A stretch of DNA of 64,000 nt, taken from Gammaproteobacteria bacterium. Lineage in GTDB: Bacteria > Pseudomonadota > Gammaproteobacteria > Tenderiales > Tenderiaceae. The DNA lies in contig JACQEP010000012.1 of NCBI GenBank assembly GCA_016200485.1, forward strand, positions 1 to 64,000. Reading direction: 5' to 3'. Below the pieces are notes generated by a model. The model saw nothing but the letters and a program-made list of their open reading frames with translations. It was not told the DNA's origin and did no database searches. Shown piece after piece: positions 48,150-57,547 of the stretch (within the stretch, counting starts at the first letter, position 1; the number at the start of each line of letters is the position of its first letter). The translations under genes and the position numbers were made by a program.

Positions 48150-48626
48150 TTATGGAAGGGTGTCAGGAATAAGTTGGAGGGCCATCAATAAGGCATCCTC
48201 CCTGCCCTGCGTAGAAGGGTAATAATTACGCCGCAATCCAATTTCATTAAATCCCAGTGATTCATAAAGCCGGATTGCGGCCTGGTTTGAAATTCTTACC
48301 TCTAACAGGAGCAAATCCGTTTGCCGCCGGGCAGCCTCGGCCACCAGCTGCCGCAGCAAATAACGCCCCCAGCCTTGTTGTCGTTGTTCGGGATGCACGC
48401 ACACATTCAGGATATGTGCCTCACCCGCGCCGGTGGACATCACACCATAACCGATGATGCGCTCACCGCTTAACAATATCTGGCAATAATGTTCAGCCTG
48501 TAAACAATCGCGAAAGATGCCCCTCGTCCATGGAAAATCATAAGAAAGCCCCTCGATCTCCAATACCGTATCGAGATCGGCCTCCGTCATGTCCCGCGTG
48601 TACACTGAATCGGTGATCTTCGTCAC
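48150..48626 (-). CDS. rimI: ribosomal protein S18 alanine N-acetyltransferase
   Basis: GNAT acetyltransferase that modifies the S18 N terminus. Motifs HILNVCVHPEQRQQGWGRYLL (acetyl-CoA loop), LEVRISNQAAIRLYESLGF and RRNYYP are strongly RimI-like. I set the start at GTG 48626, one base after the udg TAA, so that the first beta strand (KITDSVYTRDMTEADLD) is included; ATG 48590 would remove it. The longer frame to 48821 lies inside udg. Length 158. Coupled to the udg gene. Confidence 0.9.
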   Translation of the reverse strand: MTKITDSVYTRDMTEADLDTVLEIEGLSYDFPWTRGIFRDCLQAEHYCQILLSGERIIGYGVMSTGAGEAHILNVCVHPEQRQQGWGRYLLRQLVAEAARRQTDLLLLEVRISNQAAIRLYESLGFNEIGLRRNYYPSTQGREDALLMALQLIPDTLP

Positions 48627-48627
48627 A

Positions 48628-49329
48628 TTAGGAAACTGAACGCAGTGTCTGGCGCGCCAGCAACAAATCACTCCACGCCTTACGCTTTTCACTGGGCGAG
48701 CGCAACAAATAGGCGGGATGGTAGGTGACGACAATGGGGGTTTGAGTTTCAGGATGTGTCCACACGCGACCACGCAATGTCCCCACGGCCCGATCGGTAT
48801 GCAATAGGTTATGCGCAGCAATGCGGCCTACGGCAAGGATGATTTTAGGCTTGAGCAATGCAATTTGATTGCGCAAGTAACCGGCACATGCGGCTGCCTC
48901 TTCCGGTTGCGGGTCACGATTTTGTGGTGGACGGCATTTGACAATATTAGTGATGTATACTTGCTCACGCGGCAATCCAATCGACAATAACATTTGATCC
49001 AATAATTTGCCGGCGCGGCCGACAAAAGGCTCGCCTTGCCGATCTTCATCGGCCCCAGGTGCCTCACCGATGATCATCCACTCGGCTTGTCGATTACCCA
49101 CCCCAAATACACTCTGTGTCCGCTGCTGCGATAACGGACAGCGAGCACAACTACGCACCTGTTCGGCGAGAGTATCCCAATCAACTGTTGTATCTGAAAT
49201 GGAATAAGATTCAATTTTGGACTCTGAAACCGTTGGCACAACCGTTTCAGAAACAGCACGCGCCTGCCACACCTGAACACCCATGGCATCCAGGTAAGAT
49301 AAGCGACGTGCGGTTTCTTCGTGGCTCAT
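48628..49329 (-). CDS. type 4 (Fe-S) uracil-DNA glycosylase
   Basis: Removes uracil from DNA. Family 4 signatures are [20 protein letters not shown] (motif 1) and [10 protein letters not shown] (motif 2). Cysteine ligands for a [4Fe-4S] cluster are seen at CARCPL (about 60-63), CRPP and CAGYL. An N-terminal extension of about 50 residues is low-complexity ([12 protein letters not shown]) and not conserved in this family. Length 233. It lies 9 bp after leuA and one base before rimI. Confidence 0.93.
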   Translation of the reverse strand: MSHEETARRLSYLDAMGVQVWQARAVSETVVPTVSESKIESYSISDTTVDWDTLAEQVRSCARCPLSQQRTQSVFGVGNRQAEWMIIGEAPGADEDRQGEPFVGRAGKLLDQMLLSIGLPREQVYITNIVKCRPPQNRDPQPEEAAACAGYLRNQIALLKPKIILAVGRIAAHNLLHTDRAVGTLRGRVWTHPETQTPIVVTYHPAYLLRSPSEKRKAWSDLLLARQTLRSVS

Positions 49330-49338
49330 ACGTGCGAT

Positions 49339-50877
49339 TTACAGTGATTGCGGATGTGCCCGCTCGGCTGGGAGCAGGATCTTGTTCAGCGCATTGATAT
49401 AGGCCTTGGCTGAAGCGATTACGATATCGGTATCCGATCCCTGGCCATTCACGATCCGCCCACCCTTCTCCAGCCGCACGGTCACTTCACCTTGCGAGTC
49501 CGTGCCACTGGTGATGTTGTTGACTGAATAAAGCTGTAAATCGGCACCGCTATTGATCATACCTTCGATGGCTTTAAAGGTTGCATCCACCGGTCCGCCG
49601 CCTTCGGCTTCGTGATGTTTTTCATCACCTGCCAACCACAAACTTACCTTGGCGCGTGGCGTCTCACCGGTTTCGGAACAGACGCGAAGGTACAACAGCT
49701 TGATACTCTCATTTTCCGCACTAAGATTGGCGTCCGTCACCAGTGCCTGTAAATCTTCGTCATAGATTTCGTGTTTCTTGTCGGCAAGATCCTTGAAACG
49801 GGCAAAGGCTTCGTTCAACTCTTCATCCGTTTCAAAAATGATCCCAATTTCCTGCAACCGGGTACGAAAGGCATTACGGCCAGAGTGTTTGCCCAGCACC
49901 ATGCGATTAGCGGCCCAACCCACATCTTGCGCACTCATGATTTCATAAGTCTCGCGGCTCTTGAGCACACCATCCTGATGGATACCCGATTCATGGGCAA
50001 AGGCATTGGCACCGACAATCGCCTTATTCGGCTGCACCGCAAAACCGGTAATGCCGGACACAAGACGCGACGTGGGAACAATGTGCGTGGTATCCAGCTC
50101 GACATCACAGGGGAAAATATCACGCCGGGTGCGTACGGCCATTACGATTTCTTCCAGCGCGGCGTTACCGGCACGCTCGCCAAGACCGTTGATCGTGCAC
50201 TCGACCTGGCGCGCACCATTGATCACCGCCGATAAAGAATTGGCCACGGCCAAACCCAAATCATTGTGGCAATGCACGGAAAATATCGCCTTATCAGAAT
50301 TCGGCACACGCTCAATCAATTGCTTGATCAAATTGCCGAACTGATGTGGCAGATTGTAACCCACCGTATCCGGAATGTTCACTGTACGCGCACCGGCATC
50401 GATTACCGCTTCGATTACACGACACAGAAAATCCAACTCGGAGCGGCCCGCATCTTCAGGCGAAAATTCGACATTATCGGTATATTGCCGGGCACGCTTC
50501 ACCGCTTTGACGGCTTGCTCCACCACTTGATCCGGCGTCATGCGCAATTTCATCTGCATATGAATCGGCGAGGTGGCGATGAAGGTATGAATCCGCGCCG
50601 AGTTCGCGCGCTTGAGTGCCTCGCCGGCGCGATCAATGTCCTTATCCAGCGCCCGCGCCAAACCGCAAACCGTGCTGTCTTTCACCATCTTGGCCACAGC
50701 CTGCACCGACTCGAAATCACCGGGGCTGGCAATCGGAAAACCGGCCTCGATCACGTCGACGCGCATTTTCTCCAGGGCCTTGGCGATCCGGATCTTTTCC
50801 TCTTTGGTCATCGAGGCACCGGGGCTCTGCTCACCATCGCGCAAGGTCGTGTCAAAAATAATCAATTTGTCTTTCAT
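49339..50877 (-). CDS. leuA: 2-isopropylmalate synthase
   Basis: First committed enzyme of leucine synthesis: condenses acetyl-CoA with 2-ketoisovalerate; leucine feedback acts on the C-terminal domain. [17 protein letters not shown] at residues 7-24, [25 protein letters not shown] (metal His) and the C-terminal regulatory domain (about 390-512; [24 protein letters not shown]) are present. Length 512 is full. Preceded by a leucine-rich leader ORF and a sigma70-like promoter, implying attenuation by charged tRNA-Leu. Confidence 0.97.
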   Translation of the reverse strand: MKDKLIIFDTTLRDGEQSPGASMTKEEKIRIAKALEKMRVDVIEAGFPIASPGDFESVQAVAKMVKDSTVCGLARALDKDIDRAGEALKRANSARIHTFIATSPIHMQMKLRMTPDQVVEQAVKAVKRARQYTDNVEFSPEDAGRSELDFLCRVIEAVIDAGARTVNIPDTVGYNLPHQFGNLIKQLIERVPNSDKAIFSVHCHNDLGLAVANSLSAVINGARQVECTINGLGERAGNAALEEIVMAVRTRRDIFPCDVELDTTHIVPTSRLVSGITGFAVQPNKAIVGANAFAHESGIHQDGVLKSRETYEIMSAQDVGWAANRMVLGKHSGRNAFRTRLQEIGIIFETDEELNEAFARFKDLADKKHEIYDEDLQALVTDANLSAENESIKLLYLRVCSETGETPRAKVSLWLAGDEKHHEAEGGGPVDATFKAIEGMINSGADLQLYSVNNITSGTDSQGEVTVRLEKGGRIVNGQGSDTDIVIASAKAYINALNKILLPAERAHPQSL

Positions 50878-51005
50878 GGTTCACTCCGAAATTCGTATCC
50901 TGATGTTACCTTAGCCCCCTTTTTGCCGCCACAGGGCCGCATGGATTTACCCTTGTTCAGGGGCTGTCTATTTACTCTAGTAGGGGTGCCCGTCCGGGCC
51001 GGGGG
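50878..51005 (-). promoter_or_regulatory. leuA leader RNA with GC-rich hairpins (putative attenuator)
   Basis: Between the leader stop and leuA the minus strand can form CTGCC-CTCG-GGCAG (overlapping the last Leu codons), GCCC-GGAC-GGGC and a longer AGCCCC...GGGGGCT pairing close to the leuA ribosome binding site. No T-run follows any of them on this strand, so either Rho or translation control rather than an intrinsic terminator would be needed. Structure assignment is by eye. Confidence 0.45.
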
Positions 51006-51119
51006 TCATTGTCTGCCCGAGGGCAGCAGCAGGTTCAGCAGAAGAGATTGGCGCAACAACGCAACCATCACCGGGCGGTGACAGCAGGCATTCATCGTGT
51101 TGTTGGCGTTAAAGTTCAT
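51006..51119 (-). CDS. leucine-rich leader peptide upstream of leuA
   Basis: A 37-codon ORF, ATG 51119 (or ATG 51122) to TGA 51006. Its second half reads ALLRQSLLLNLLLPSGRQ: eight leucines within twelve residues, as in amino-acid biosynthetic leader peptides. It lies about 20 bases after a predicted transcription start and about 130 bp before leuA. Leu codons are TTG, CTT and CTG. The expected role is ribosome stalling under leucine shortage, altering the downstream RNA fold. The sequence is unlike E. coli LeuL, so it would not be found by simple homology. Confidence 0.72.
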   Translation of the reverse strand: MNFNANNTMNACCHRPVMVALLRQSLLLNLLLPSGRQ

Positions 51120-51145
51120 CATTCAATCACTTGGGTCAGTATTTC

Positions 51146-51174
51146 ACTATACTGCTGCCAATAAAGAGAATCAA
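51146..51174 (-). promoter_or_regulatory. sigma70-like promoter of leuL-leuA
   Basis: On the minus strand TTGATT (51169-51174) and TATAGT (51146-51151) are separated by exactly 17 bases. The -35 box overlaps the pssA stop codon. Transcription would begin near 51139, about 20 bases before the leader ATG. This allows leuA to be controlled separately from the upstream ilv genes. Confidence 0.65.
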
Positions 51175-51923
51175 CCCTCGCCCTCGCCATGATGTTTGCG
51201 TTCGGCCCGGCGCTTGCGCAACTGGATCAAGGTCAGGGCAGGCCCGGACAAGGCATAGATCAAGGCGATAGCAAATAACACCCGTGGCGGGTCGCCTGCC
51301 ACCAGGACAAAGATCGCCGCCACCAGCAGAATCTTGATAAAGGGCACCTGACCTTTGAGATCAAGGTCTTTAAAGCTGTAATAACGGATATTACTGACCA
51401 TTAATATGCCAGCACTTACCGTCAGGATCAGGGCCGGGATCACCAGATGCTCACGGGGCCATCCTGCATCATCACCCCACCACACCAAGCCCGCCAGCAA
51501 GGCCGCAGCGGCGGGGCTGGCCAAACCCTGGAAATAGCGCTTGTCGATGGTTCCGACCTGGGTATTGAATCGGGCCAGCCGCAGTGCCGCACCCGCAGCA
51601 AAGACGAAGGCGCCGGCAAAACCGATCTTGTGCAGTGGCACTAAGGCCCATTGATACATCACCAGCGCCGGCGCCAGACCAAACGACACCATATCCGCCA
51701 GACTGTCATATTCCTTGCCGAAATCGCTTTGGGTATTGGTCATGCGTGCGATACGACCATCAAATGCGTCCATAATCATGGCAAAAAAGATGGCAATCGC
51801 CGCTGCCTCGAAACGGCCGTTCATGGCCGAAACCACGGCATAAAATCCGGCAAACAAGCCTGCCGTGGTAAACAGATTGGGCAGTAAATAAATGCCGCGG
51901 CGGCGTTTGATTTCAGGTTCCAT
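51171..51923 (-). CDS. pssA: CDP-diacylglycerol-serine O-phosphatidyltransferase
   Basis: Membrane enzyme forming phosphatidylserine, the precursor of phosphatidylethanolamine. The CDP-alcohol phosphotransferase motif DGRIAR...GKEYDSLAD (about residues 54-75) is intact. About eight hydrophobic segments; length 250, the PssA type II class. A basic, hydrophilic C-terminal tail follows (KRRAERKHHGEGEG). Placed between ilvC and leuA, a common proteobacterial arrangement. Confidence 0.94.
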   Translation of the reverse strand: MEPEIKRRRGIYLLPNLFTTAGLFAGFYAVVSAMNGRFEAAAIAIFFAMIMDAFDGRIARMTNTQSDFGKEYDSLADMVSFGLAPALVMYQWALVPLHKIGFAGAFVFAAGAALRLARFNTQVGTIDKRYFQGLASPAAAALLAGLVWWGDDAGWPREHLVIPALILTVSAGILMVSNIRYYSFKDLDLKGQVPFIKILLVAAIFVLVAGDPPRVLFAIALIYALSGPALTLIQLRKRRAERKHHGEGEG

Positions 51924-51953
51924 GATGGTCTGTCATTGATTTAAAACAGCACT

Positions 51954-52074
51954 TACCGCAAAGGACACGAAGGACGCGAAGGAGGAAGCCAACGGGCACT
52001 TTGCATCTCGCACACATGGGAATTTTCTATCCAGCATTTAATCCCTTTGCGTTCCTTAACGTCCTTTGCGGTTA
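51954..52074. repeat. ACCGCAAAGGACGCGAAGG inverted-repeat element
   Basis: TACCGCAAAGGACACGAAGG (51954-51973) is mirrored by CCTTAACGTCCTTTGCGGTTA at the right end (to 52074), with an inner ACGCGAAGG / CCTTTGCGT pair. It fills the pssA-ilvC spacer. Same layout as 31972-32080 but different arm sequence. Confidence 0.7.
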
Positions 52075-52092
52075 TCTGCTTTTCCAAGACAA

Positions 52093-53133
<1,041 letters not shown>

Positions 53134-53163
53134 TTAGTCAAATGATAAATTCGATTACCCGTT

Positions 53164-53655
53164 TTAAACGGACAAACTCTTTTCGCCACGGCCGATACCG
53201 GAGACACCGGAACGCACTGTTTCAAGAATTGCGGCTGAACCTACCGCTTCCAAAAAAGCATCCAGCTTATCGCCGGTACCGGTCAATTCAATTACATAGG
53301 TACTGGGTGTCACATCGATGATGTGACCACGGAAGATATCGGACAAACGTTTCAATTCGGCCCGATCCTCGCTTGCCGCACGCACCTTGACCAGCATCAT
53401 CTCGCGCTCGATATGCGGGCCTTCGGTCAGGTCAATCAGCTTCACCACATCGATCAGCTTGTTGAGCTGTTTGGTGATCTGCTCGATGATCTCGTCCGAA
53501 CCACGCGTCACCAAGGTCATGCGCGACAGCGACGGATCTTCGGTCGGCGCCACCGTCAGCGATTCAATGTTGTACCCACGCGCCGAAAACAACCCTGCAA
53601 CACGTGACAGGGCACCCGCTTCGTTTTCCATCAAAATTGAAATTATGTGCCGCAT
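53164..53655 (-). CDS. ilvH: acetolactate synthase small (regulatory) subunit
   Basis: ACT-domain regulatory subunit conferring valine feedback inhibition. N-terminal ACT: MRHIISILMENEAGALSRVAGLFSARGYNIESL; C-terminal half includes FRGHIIDVTPSTYVIELTG. Length 163 is normal. It starts 4 bp after the ilvI TAA. Confidence 0.97.
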   Translation of the reverse strand: MRHIISILMENEAGALSRVAGLFSARGYNIESLTVAPTEDPSLSRMTLVTRGSDEIIEQITKQLNKLIDVVKLIDLTEGPHIEREMMLVKVRAASEDRAELKRLSDIFRGHIIDVTPSTYVIELTGTGDKLDAFLEAVGSAAILETVRSGVSGIGRGEKSLSV

Positions 53656-53659
53656 CGCC

Positions 53660-55369
53660 TTACACCAGAATCATTTCATTCAAGCCCGCACCGGCCGGGA
53701 TCATCGGATAGACATTTTCTGTCTGATCAGTGACGAAATCCATAAACACCAAGCGATCCTTGAGCCTGATCGCTTCTTTCAACGCACCCTCAACATCGCC
53801 CGGTTTTTCGATGCGCATGCCGACATGACCATAGGCCTCTGCCAGTTTGACGAAATCCGGTAACGCATCCATGTAAGACATGGCGTAACGGCCTTGATAG
53901 AAAAACTCCTGCCACTGCCGCACCATACCCAGGAAACGATTATTCAAACAGATAACCTTGATCGGCAGGGCGTACTGAAGACAGGTAGACAACTCCTGAA
54001 TACACATCTGGATGCTGCCCTCACCGGTCACACAGGCAACCGTGGCATCGGGATGCGCCAATTGTGCACCCATTGCCGCGGGCAGACCGAAACCCATCGT
54101 GCCCAGACCACCGGAATTGATCCAGCGATGGGGTTTGTCGAATTTATAGAACTGCGCCGCCCACATCTGATGTTGTCCAACATCGGACGTGACAAAGGCT
54201 TCGCCTTTGGTGACCTTGTACAAGGTTTCAATCACATACTGCGGCTTGATCAATTCGCTGCCACGATCAAACTTCAGGCAATCCAGTCCGCGCCATTCCT
54301 CGATCTGTTTCCACCAGTCGGCCAATACTTTCTTGTCCGGCATCTCGCCGATTTCCTTGATCGTTTTGATCAGGTCCTTGAGTACGGTATCGACATTGCC
54401 AACAATCGGCACATCGACTTTAACGTTTTTGGAAATCGACGCCGGATCGATATCGACATGAATAATCTTCGCTGTCGGACAGAACTTCTGCACATTACCC
54501 GTCACACGATCGTCAAAGCGCGCGCCGATGGCAATCAACACATCGCAATGGTGCATCGCCATATTGGCTTCATAAGTGCCGTGCATGCCCAGCATGCCCA
54601 GGAATTGTTTATCGGTGGCGGGATAGCCACCGAGCCCCATCAGCGTATTGGTGATGGGATAACCCAGATACTTAATCAGATCGGTTAATGGTTTCGCCGC
54701 ACCGCCAAGAATGATGCCGCCGCCGGTGTACACCATGGGCCGCTTGGCCGACAGCATCAATTCCGCAGCTTTTTTAATTTGACGCTGATTAGCCTTAATC
54801 ACCGGGTTGTAAGACCGCATGTCGATCTTCTTCGGATAGCTGTACTCCGCCTTGTGCGCCGAAACATCCTTCGGAATATCGACCACCACCGGACCGGGAC
54901 GACCGGTCGTCGCGATATAAAACGCTTTCTTAATGGTCTCGGCGAGCTTGGTGACATCCTTCACCAGAAAGTTGTGCTTCACACACGGACGCGTGATGCC
55001 CACATTATCGACTTCCTGAAACGCATCGTTGCCGATCAAGTTCGTTGGTACCTGACCGGTAAAAATGACCATCGGAATCGAATCCATGTATGCCGTGGCA
55101 ATCCCGGTGACGGCGTTGGTGGCGCCCGGACCGGAGGTCACCAGGACAACGCCCGGTTTGCCTGTGGCACGCGCATAACCGTCGGCGGCATGCGTGGCGC
55201 CCTGCTCGTGACGCACCAATACGTGCTTTACCTGTTCCTGCTTGTAGAGCGCATCATAAATATGCAGGACGGCCCCACCCGGGTAGCCAAACACGTATTC
55301 GACACCTTCATCCTGCAAACAGCGGACAAAGATCTCGGCGCCAGTCAATTCCACCTTGTTATCTCCCAT
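53660..55369 (-). CDS. ilvI: acetolactate synthase large subunit
   Basis: TPP- and FAD-dependent catalytic subunit making acetolactate or acetohydroxybutyrate. N-terminal TPP domain ([34 protein letters not shown]), central FAD-type domain and C-terminal TPP motif [14 protein letters not shown]...[12 protein letters not shown]. Length 569. ATG 55369 lies about 25 bp after an intrinsic-terminator-like hairpin, so transcription entering the operon appears to be conditional. Confidence 0.97.
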   Translation of the reverse strand: MGDNKVELTGAEIFVRCLQDEGVEYVFGYPGGAVLHIYDALYKQEQVKHVLVRHEQGATHAADGYARATGKPGVVLVTSGPGATNAVTGIATAYMDSIPMVIFTGQVPTNLIGNDAFQEVDNVGITRPCVKHNFLVKDVTKLAETIKKAFYIATTGRPGPVVVDIPKDVSAHKAEYSYPKKIDMRSYNPVIKANQRQIKKAAELMLSAKRPMVYTGGGIILGGAAKPLTDLIKYLGYPITNTLMGLGGYPATDKQFLGMLGMHGTYEANMAMHHCDVLIAIGARFDDRVTGNVQKFCPTAKIIHVDIDPASISKNVKVDVPIVGNVDTVLKDLIKTIKEIGEMPDKKVLADWWKQIEEWRGLDCLKFDRGSELIKPQYVIETLYKVTKGEAFVTSDVGQHQMWAAQFYKFDKPHRWINSGGLGTMGFGLPAAMGAQLAHPDATVACVTGEGSIQMCIQELSTCLQYALPIKVICLNNRFLGMVRQWQEFFYQGRYAMSYMDALPDFVKLAEAYGHVGMRIEKPGDVEGALKEAIRLKDRLVFMDFVTDQTENVYPMIPAGAGLNEMILV

Positions 55370-55391
55370 ATCACATCCAAATAATCCAACG

Positions 55392-55418
55392 CAAAAAAAG
55401 CCCGCACCCGCGAGCCCC
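55392..55418 (-). terminator. intrinsic terminator (attenuator candidate) before ilvI
   Basis: On the minus strand GGGGCTCGCGGGTGCGGGCT folds into a 7-8 bp stem (two G-U pairs) and is followed at once by a seven-T run. It sits inside the predicted ilvI 5' leader, downstream of the promoter and 23 bp before the ATG, so it can only act as a conditional terminator. The upstream leader holds another palindrome (GCTACTGATTCAGTAGC, 55456-55472) but only a 7-codon ORF (MRLTARY) without branched-chain codon runs. Confidence 0.65.
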
Positions 55419-55499
55419 TTCTTAAGCCTGCGATTCTACGCAATAAACTTCGGAAGCTACTGATTCAGTAGCGCGCCGTCAAGCGCATGAAACAAGCGG

Positions 55500-55510
55500 A
55501 TTAGTATAAC
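55500..55510 (-). promoter_or_regulatory. extended -10 promoter for the ilvIHC operon
   Basis: The minus strand reads TGTTATACT, an extended -10 element (TG-N-TATACT at 55503-55511 region). No good -35 is visible 16-18 bases upstream, which fits extended -10 promoters. The start would be near 55496, giving a leader of about 125 nt containing the terminator hairpin. Confidence 0.5.
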
Positions 55511-55537
55511 AAAAAGACCCTTGCCAGGGGATCGATA

Positions 55538-55569
55538 TTGCAGGGGCGATTCATGAATCGCCCCTGCAA
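55538..55569. repeat. 32-bp perfect palindrome (GGGGCGATTCATGAATCGCCCC core)
   Basis: All 32 bases are self-complementary, with the axis at 55553/55554. Found between the DLH gene stop and the ilvI promoter. The core is identical to 58363-58390; 9952-9970 is a half copy. Confidence 0.85.
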
Positions 55570-55595
55570 GGACCATCCAAATATTCCGTGGACCG

Positions 55596-56432
55596 CTAAC
55601 CGCCGCTTCCCGCCTCCCCTTTTTCAATGTGGGTCGCCAGGAATTGATCCACTTCCTTCCAGGCATCCTCGGCCAAACCAGGGTTATAGCTGGGATACTG
55701 CGGATCGGCAAAACCATGTTGCCCTGCGTAATGACTGGCACTGAATCGAATCAGCGCTCGTTTCATCAGTCGCTCATAACCCTCCACTTTCGGCGGCGGG
55801 ACAATGCTGTCGTCCTTGGCATAAATGCCGAGCACTGGCGCCCGTAACCGGCGCACACCCTCGACACTCTCATCCAGGGGGCCATACCAGATCACCGTCG
55901 CCGAAATCTCATTGGGTGCAATCAACGCCGCCTGGAAGGATTGCCAGCCGCCATAGCCCCAACCCATGGTGGCGATCTTGCGCCCCGGGGCTTTGAGGTA
56001 TTTGAGCCCGGCCAGGATGTCGTATCTCACCCACTCGGGATCGATTGCACCCATGATTTCCTGGGCCAGCCATTGCTTACCCGTCTTACGTCCGTCAAAG
56101 ACATCGATCGCCAGCGCACGATAACCCTTGGCGGCATAGCGTTGCACCCATTGCCGCATGCTGTCGTTCAAACCCCAATAGTCATGCAGCAGGAGTATCC
56201 CAAAAGGCGCATCTTCTGGGCCGGCAACGTAAGCGTCCAAAGTAGTGCCCAGGGGCGTGGTCAGCGTAATCTTCTGAACAGCTGTGGAATCAGTCTTTGG
56301 CGCGGCAGGCACAGCTTCGGCGGGGACAATGGGCGCGGCCGTGTCGACCACTGGCGCATCTTCCTGCGCCCAAGCGATATTGACACTGACCACAAAGGCT
56401 AGAAATGCCCGCTTAATCGTTTGAATGTTCAT
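55596..56432 (-). CDS. secreted dienelactone-hydrolase-family protein lacking the nucleophile
   Basis: Alpha/beta hydrolase of DLH type with a signal peptide (residues 1-22, cleavage at AWA-Q) and a Pro/Ala-rich spacer to about 50. Motifs: LLLHDYWGLND, AIDVFDGR, Asp in YAKDDSIVPP and His in GQHGFADP. The nucleophile elbow, normally G-x-C-x-G-G, reads GWGYGG here: the Cys position is Gly (GGC, one base from TGC). So it is probably not an active hydrolase, or uses another residue. Length 278. Transcribed away from the methyltransferase. Confidence 0.85.
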   Translation of the reverse strand: MNIQTIKRAFLAFVVSVNIAWAQEDAPVVDTAAPIVPAEAVPAAPKTDSTAVQKITLTTPLGTTLDAYVAGPEDAPFGILLLHDYWGLNDSMRQWVQRYAAKGYRALAIDVFDGRKTGKQWLAQEIMGAIDPEWVRYDILAGLKYLKAPGRKIATMGWGYGGWQSFQAALIAPNEISATVIWYGPLDESVEGVRRLRAPVLGIYAKDDSIVPPPKVEGYERLMKRALIRFSASHYAGQHGFADPQYPSYNPGLAEDAWKEVDQFLATHIEKGEAGSGG

Positions 56433-56542
56433 GATCTCAAGACCTTAGCATGGGCCTTTAACGACGACAAGCAGGCGCATTTGCATATCCAGCCGGTTGG
56501 ACCATACTTGGCCATGCATAAACAACTGAGGGACGGATCACG

Positions 56543-57349
56543 ATGACCACTGGCAGCCAACCCAACTGGGATGCAATCGCGGAAAAGTTTGATCTCTGGT
56601 TACCCCACATCGCCCCGGTGGGCGCTGCCCTGCTCGATGTCTTGCAGGCCGAGACCGGGGACAAGATTCTGGACCTTGCCTCGGGCACGGGCGAACCGGC
56701 GCTGACCCTGGCCCGGCAACAACCGGGCGTCAACATCGTCGGCGTCGATGCCGCCGAGGGCATGGTGCGCACAGCACGGAACAAGGTTGAACGCGAACGA
56801 CTGGCTAACATTCGCTTCCAGACCATGCCCGCAGAGAGGCTCGAATTTACCGACGAAAGTTTTGATAAGGTATTATGCCGCTTCGGAATTATGCTCTTCG
56901 CCGATCCCCAACAAGGTGTAAATGAAATGGCCCGGGTGCTGAAAACGGGCGGCCGTTACGCCTTCACCGTATGGGGCACAGCAGAGACCATGACCACTAT
57001 GTATTGGGCACGACAGGTGTTCAAGGGGCGCATTGCTGAGGAATTGGCGCCTGCCTTGGAGAAAGTCACGTCACTGGGACCACCGGGCGTGATCGAGGAA
57101 ATGCTCAACCGCGCCGGACTCACTCGCTTTCAAGTTTCCAGAAAACGTTTTAACTATGAATTCCAGTCCTTTGATGACTACTGGAATCTGATTGAAGCGT
57201 CCGACATCCTGCGCCAACAGTTCGAGGCCCTGCCCACCGATCAGTGCGACCTGATTCGCGATGAGGTCGCGCGCTTCGCCCGAGACTTTCAAACGCCGGA
57301 GGGATTAAAGATTCCGCATGAATATGTGTTGGTGTGGGGGGATAAATAA
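56543..57349 (+). CDS. class I SAM-dependent methyltransferase (UbiE-like)
   Basis: A 268-residue methyltransferase. SAM motif I ILDLASGTGEPALTLA near residue 40, motif II region VGVDAAEGM, then FTDESFDKVLCRFGIMLFADP and VLKTGGRYAFTVWG. Resembles the UbiE/COQ5-type fold, with an unassigned C-terminal substrate region. Substrate unknown. ATG 56543 with GGATCACG. The adjacent DLH gene is divergent. Confidence 0.85.
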   Translation: MTTGSQPNWDAIAEKFDLWLPHIAPVGAALLDVLQAETGDKILDLASGTGEPALTLARQQPGVNIVGVDAAEGMVRTARNKVERERLANIRFQTMPAERLEFTDESFDKVLCRFGIMLFADPQQGVNEMARVLKTGGRYAFTVWGTAETMTTMYWARQVFKGRIAEELAPALEKVTSLGPPGVIEEMLNRAGLTRFQVSRKRFNYEFQSFDDYWNLIEASDILRQQFEALPTDQCDLIRDEVARFARDFQTPEGLKIPHEYVLVWGDK

Positions 57350-57547
57350 CGGGTCAAGAGCAACGGCACGTTGACTAGTACAACAATTGTATGTATTTAA
57401 TGTGTGTGATTTCAATATTCCGAAGATTAGGAAAAATTCGAATTACTGGATGAGGCATTAAGAAAGGTCAGCAATTCACTATAAGACCTATCTCAACCAA
57501 TTGTTGATAATGGATTTTTTATAACTAAGATATAATTCGGTGCTCAC

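Noticed and set aside
50970-51005. intrinsic terminator after the leucine-rich leader
   Set aside because: The GC hairpins on the minus strand are not followed by T residues; the T-run visible nearby belongs to the opposite strand.
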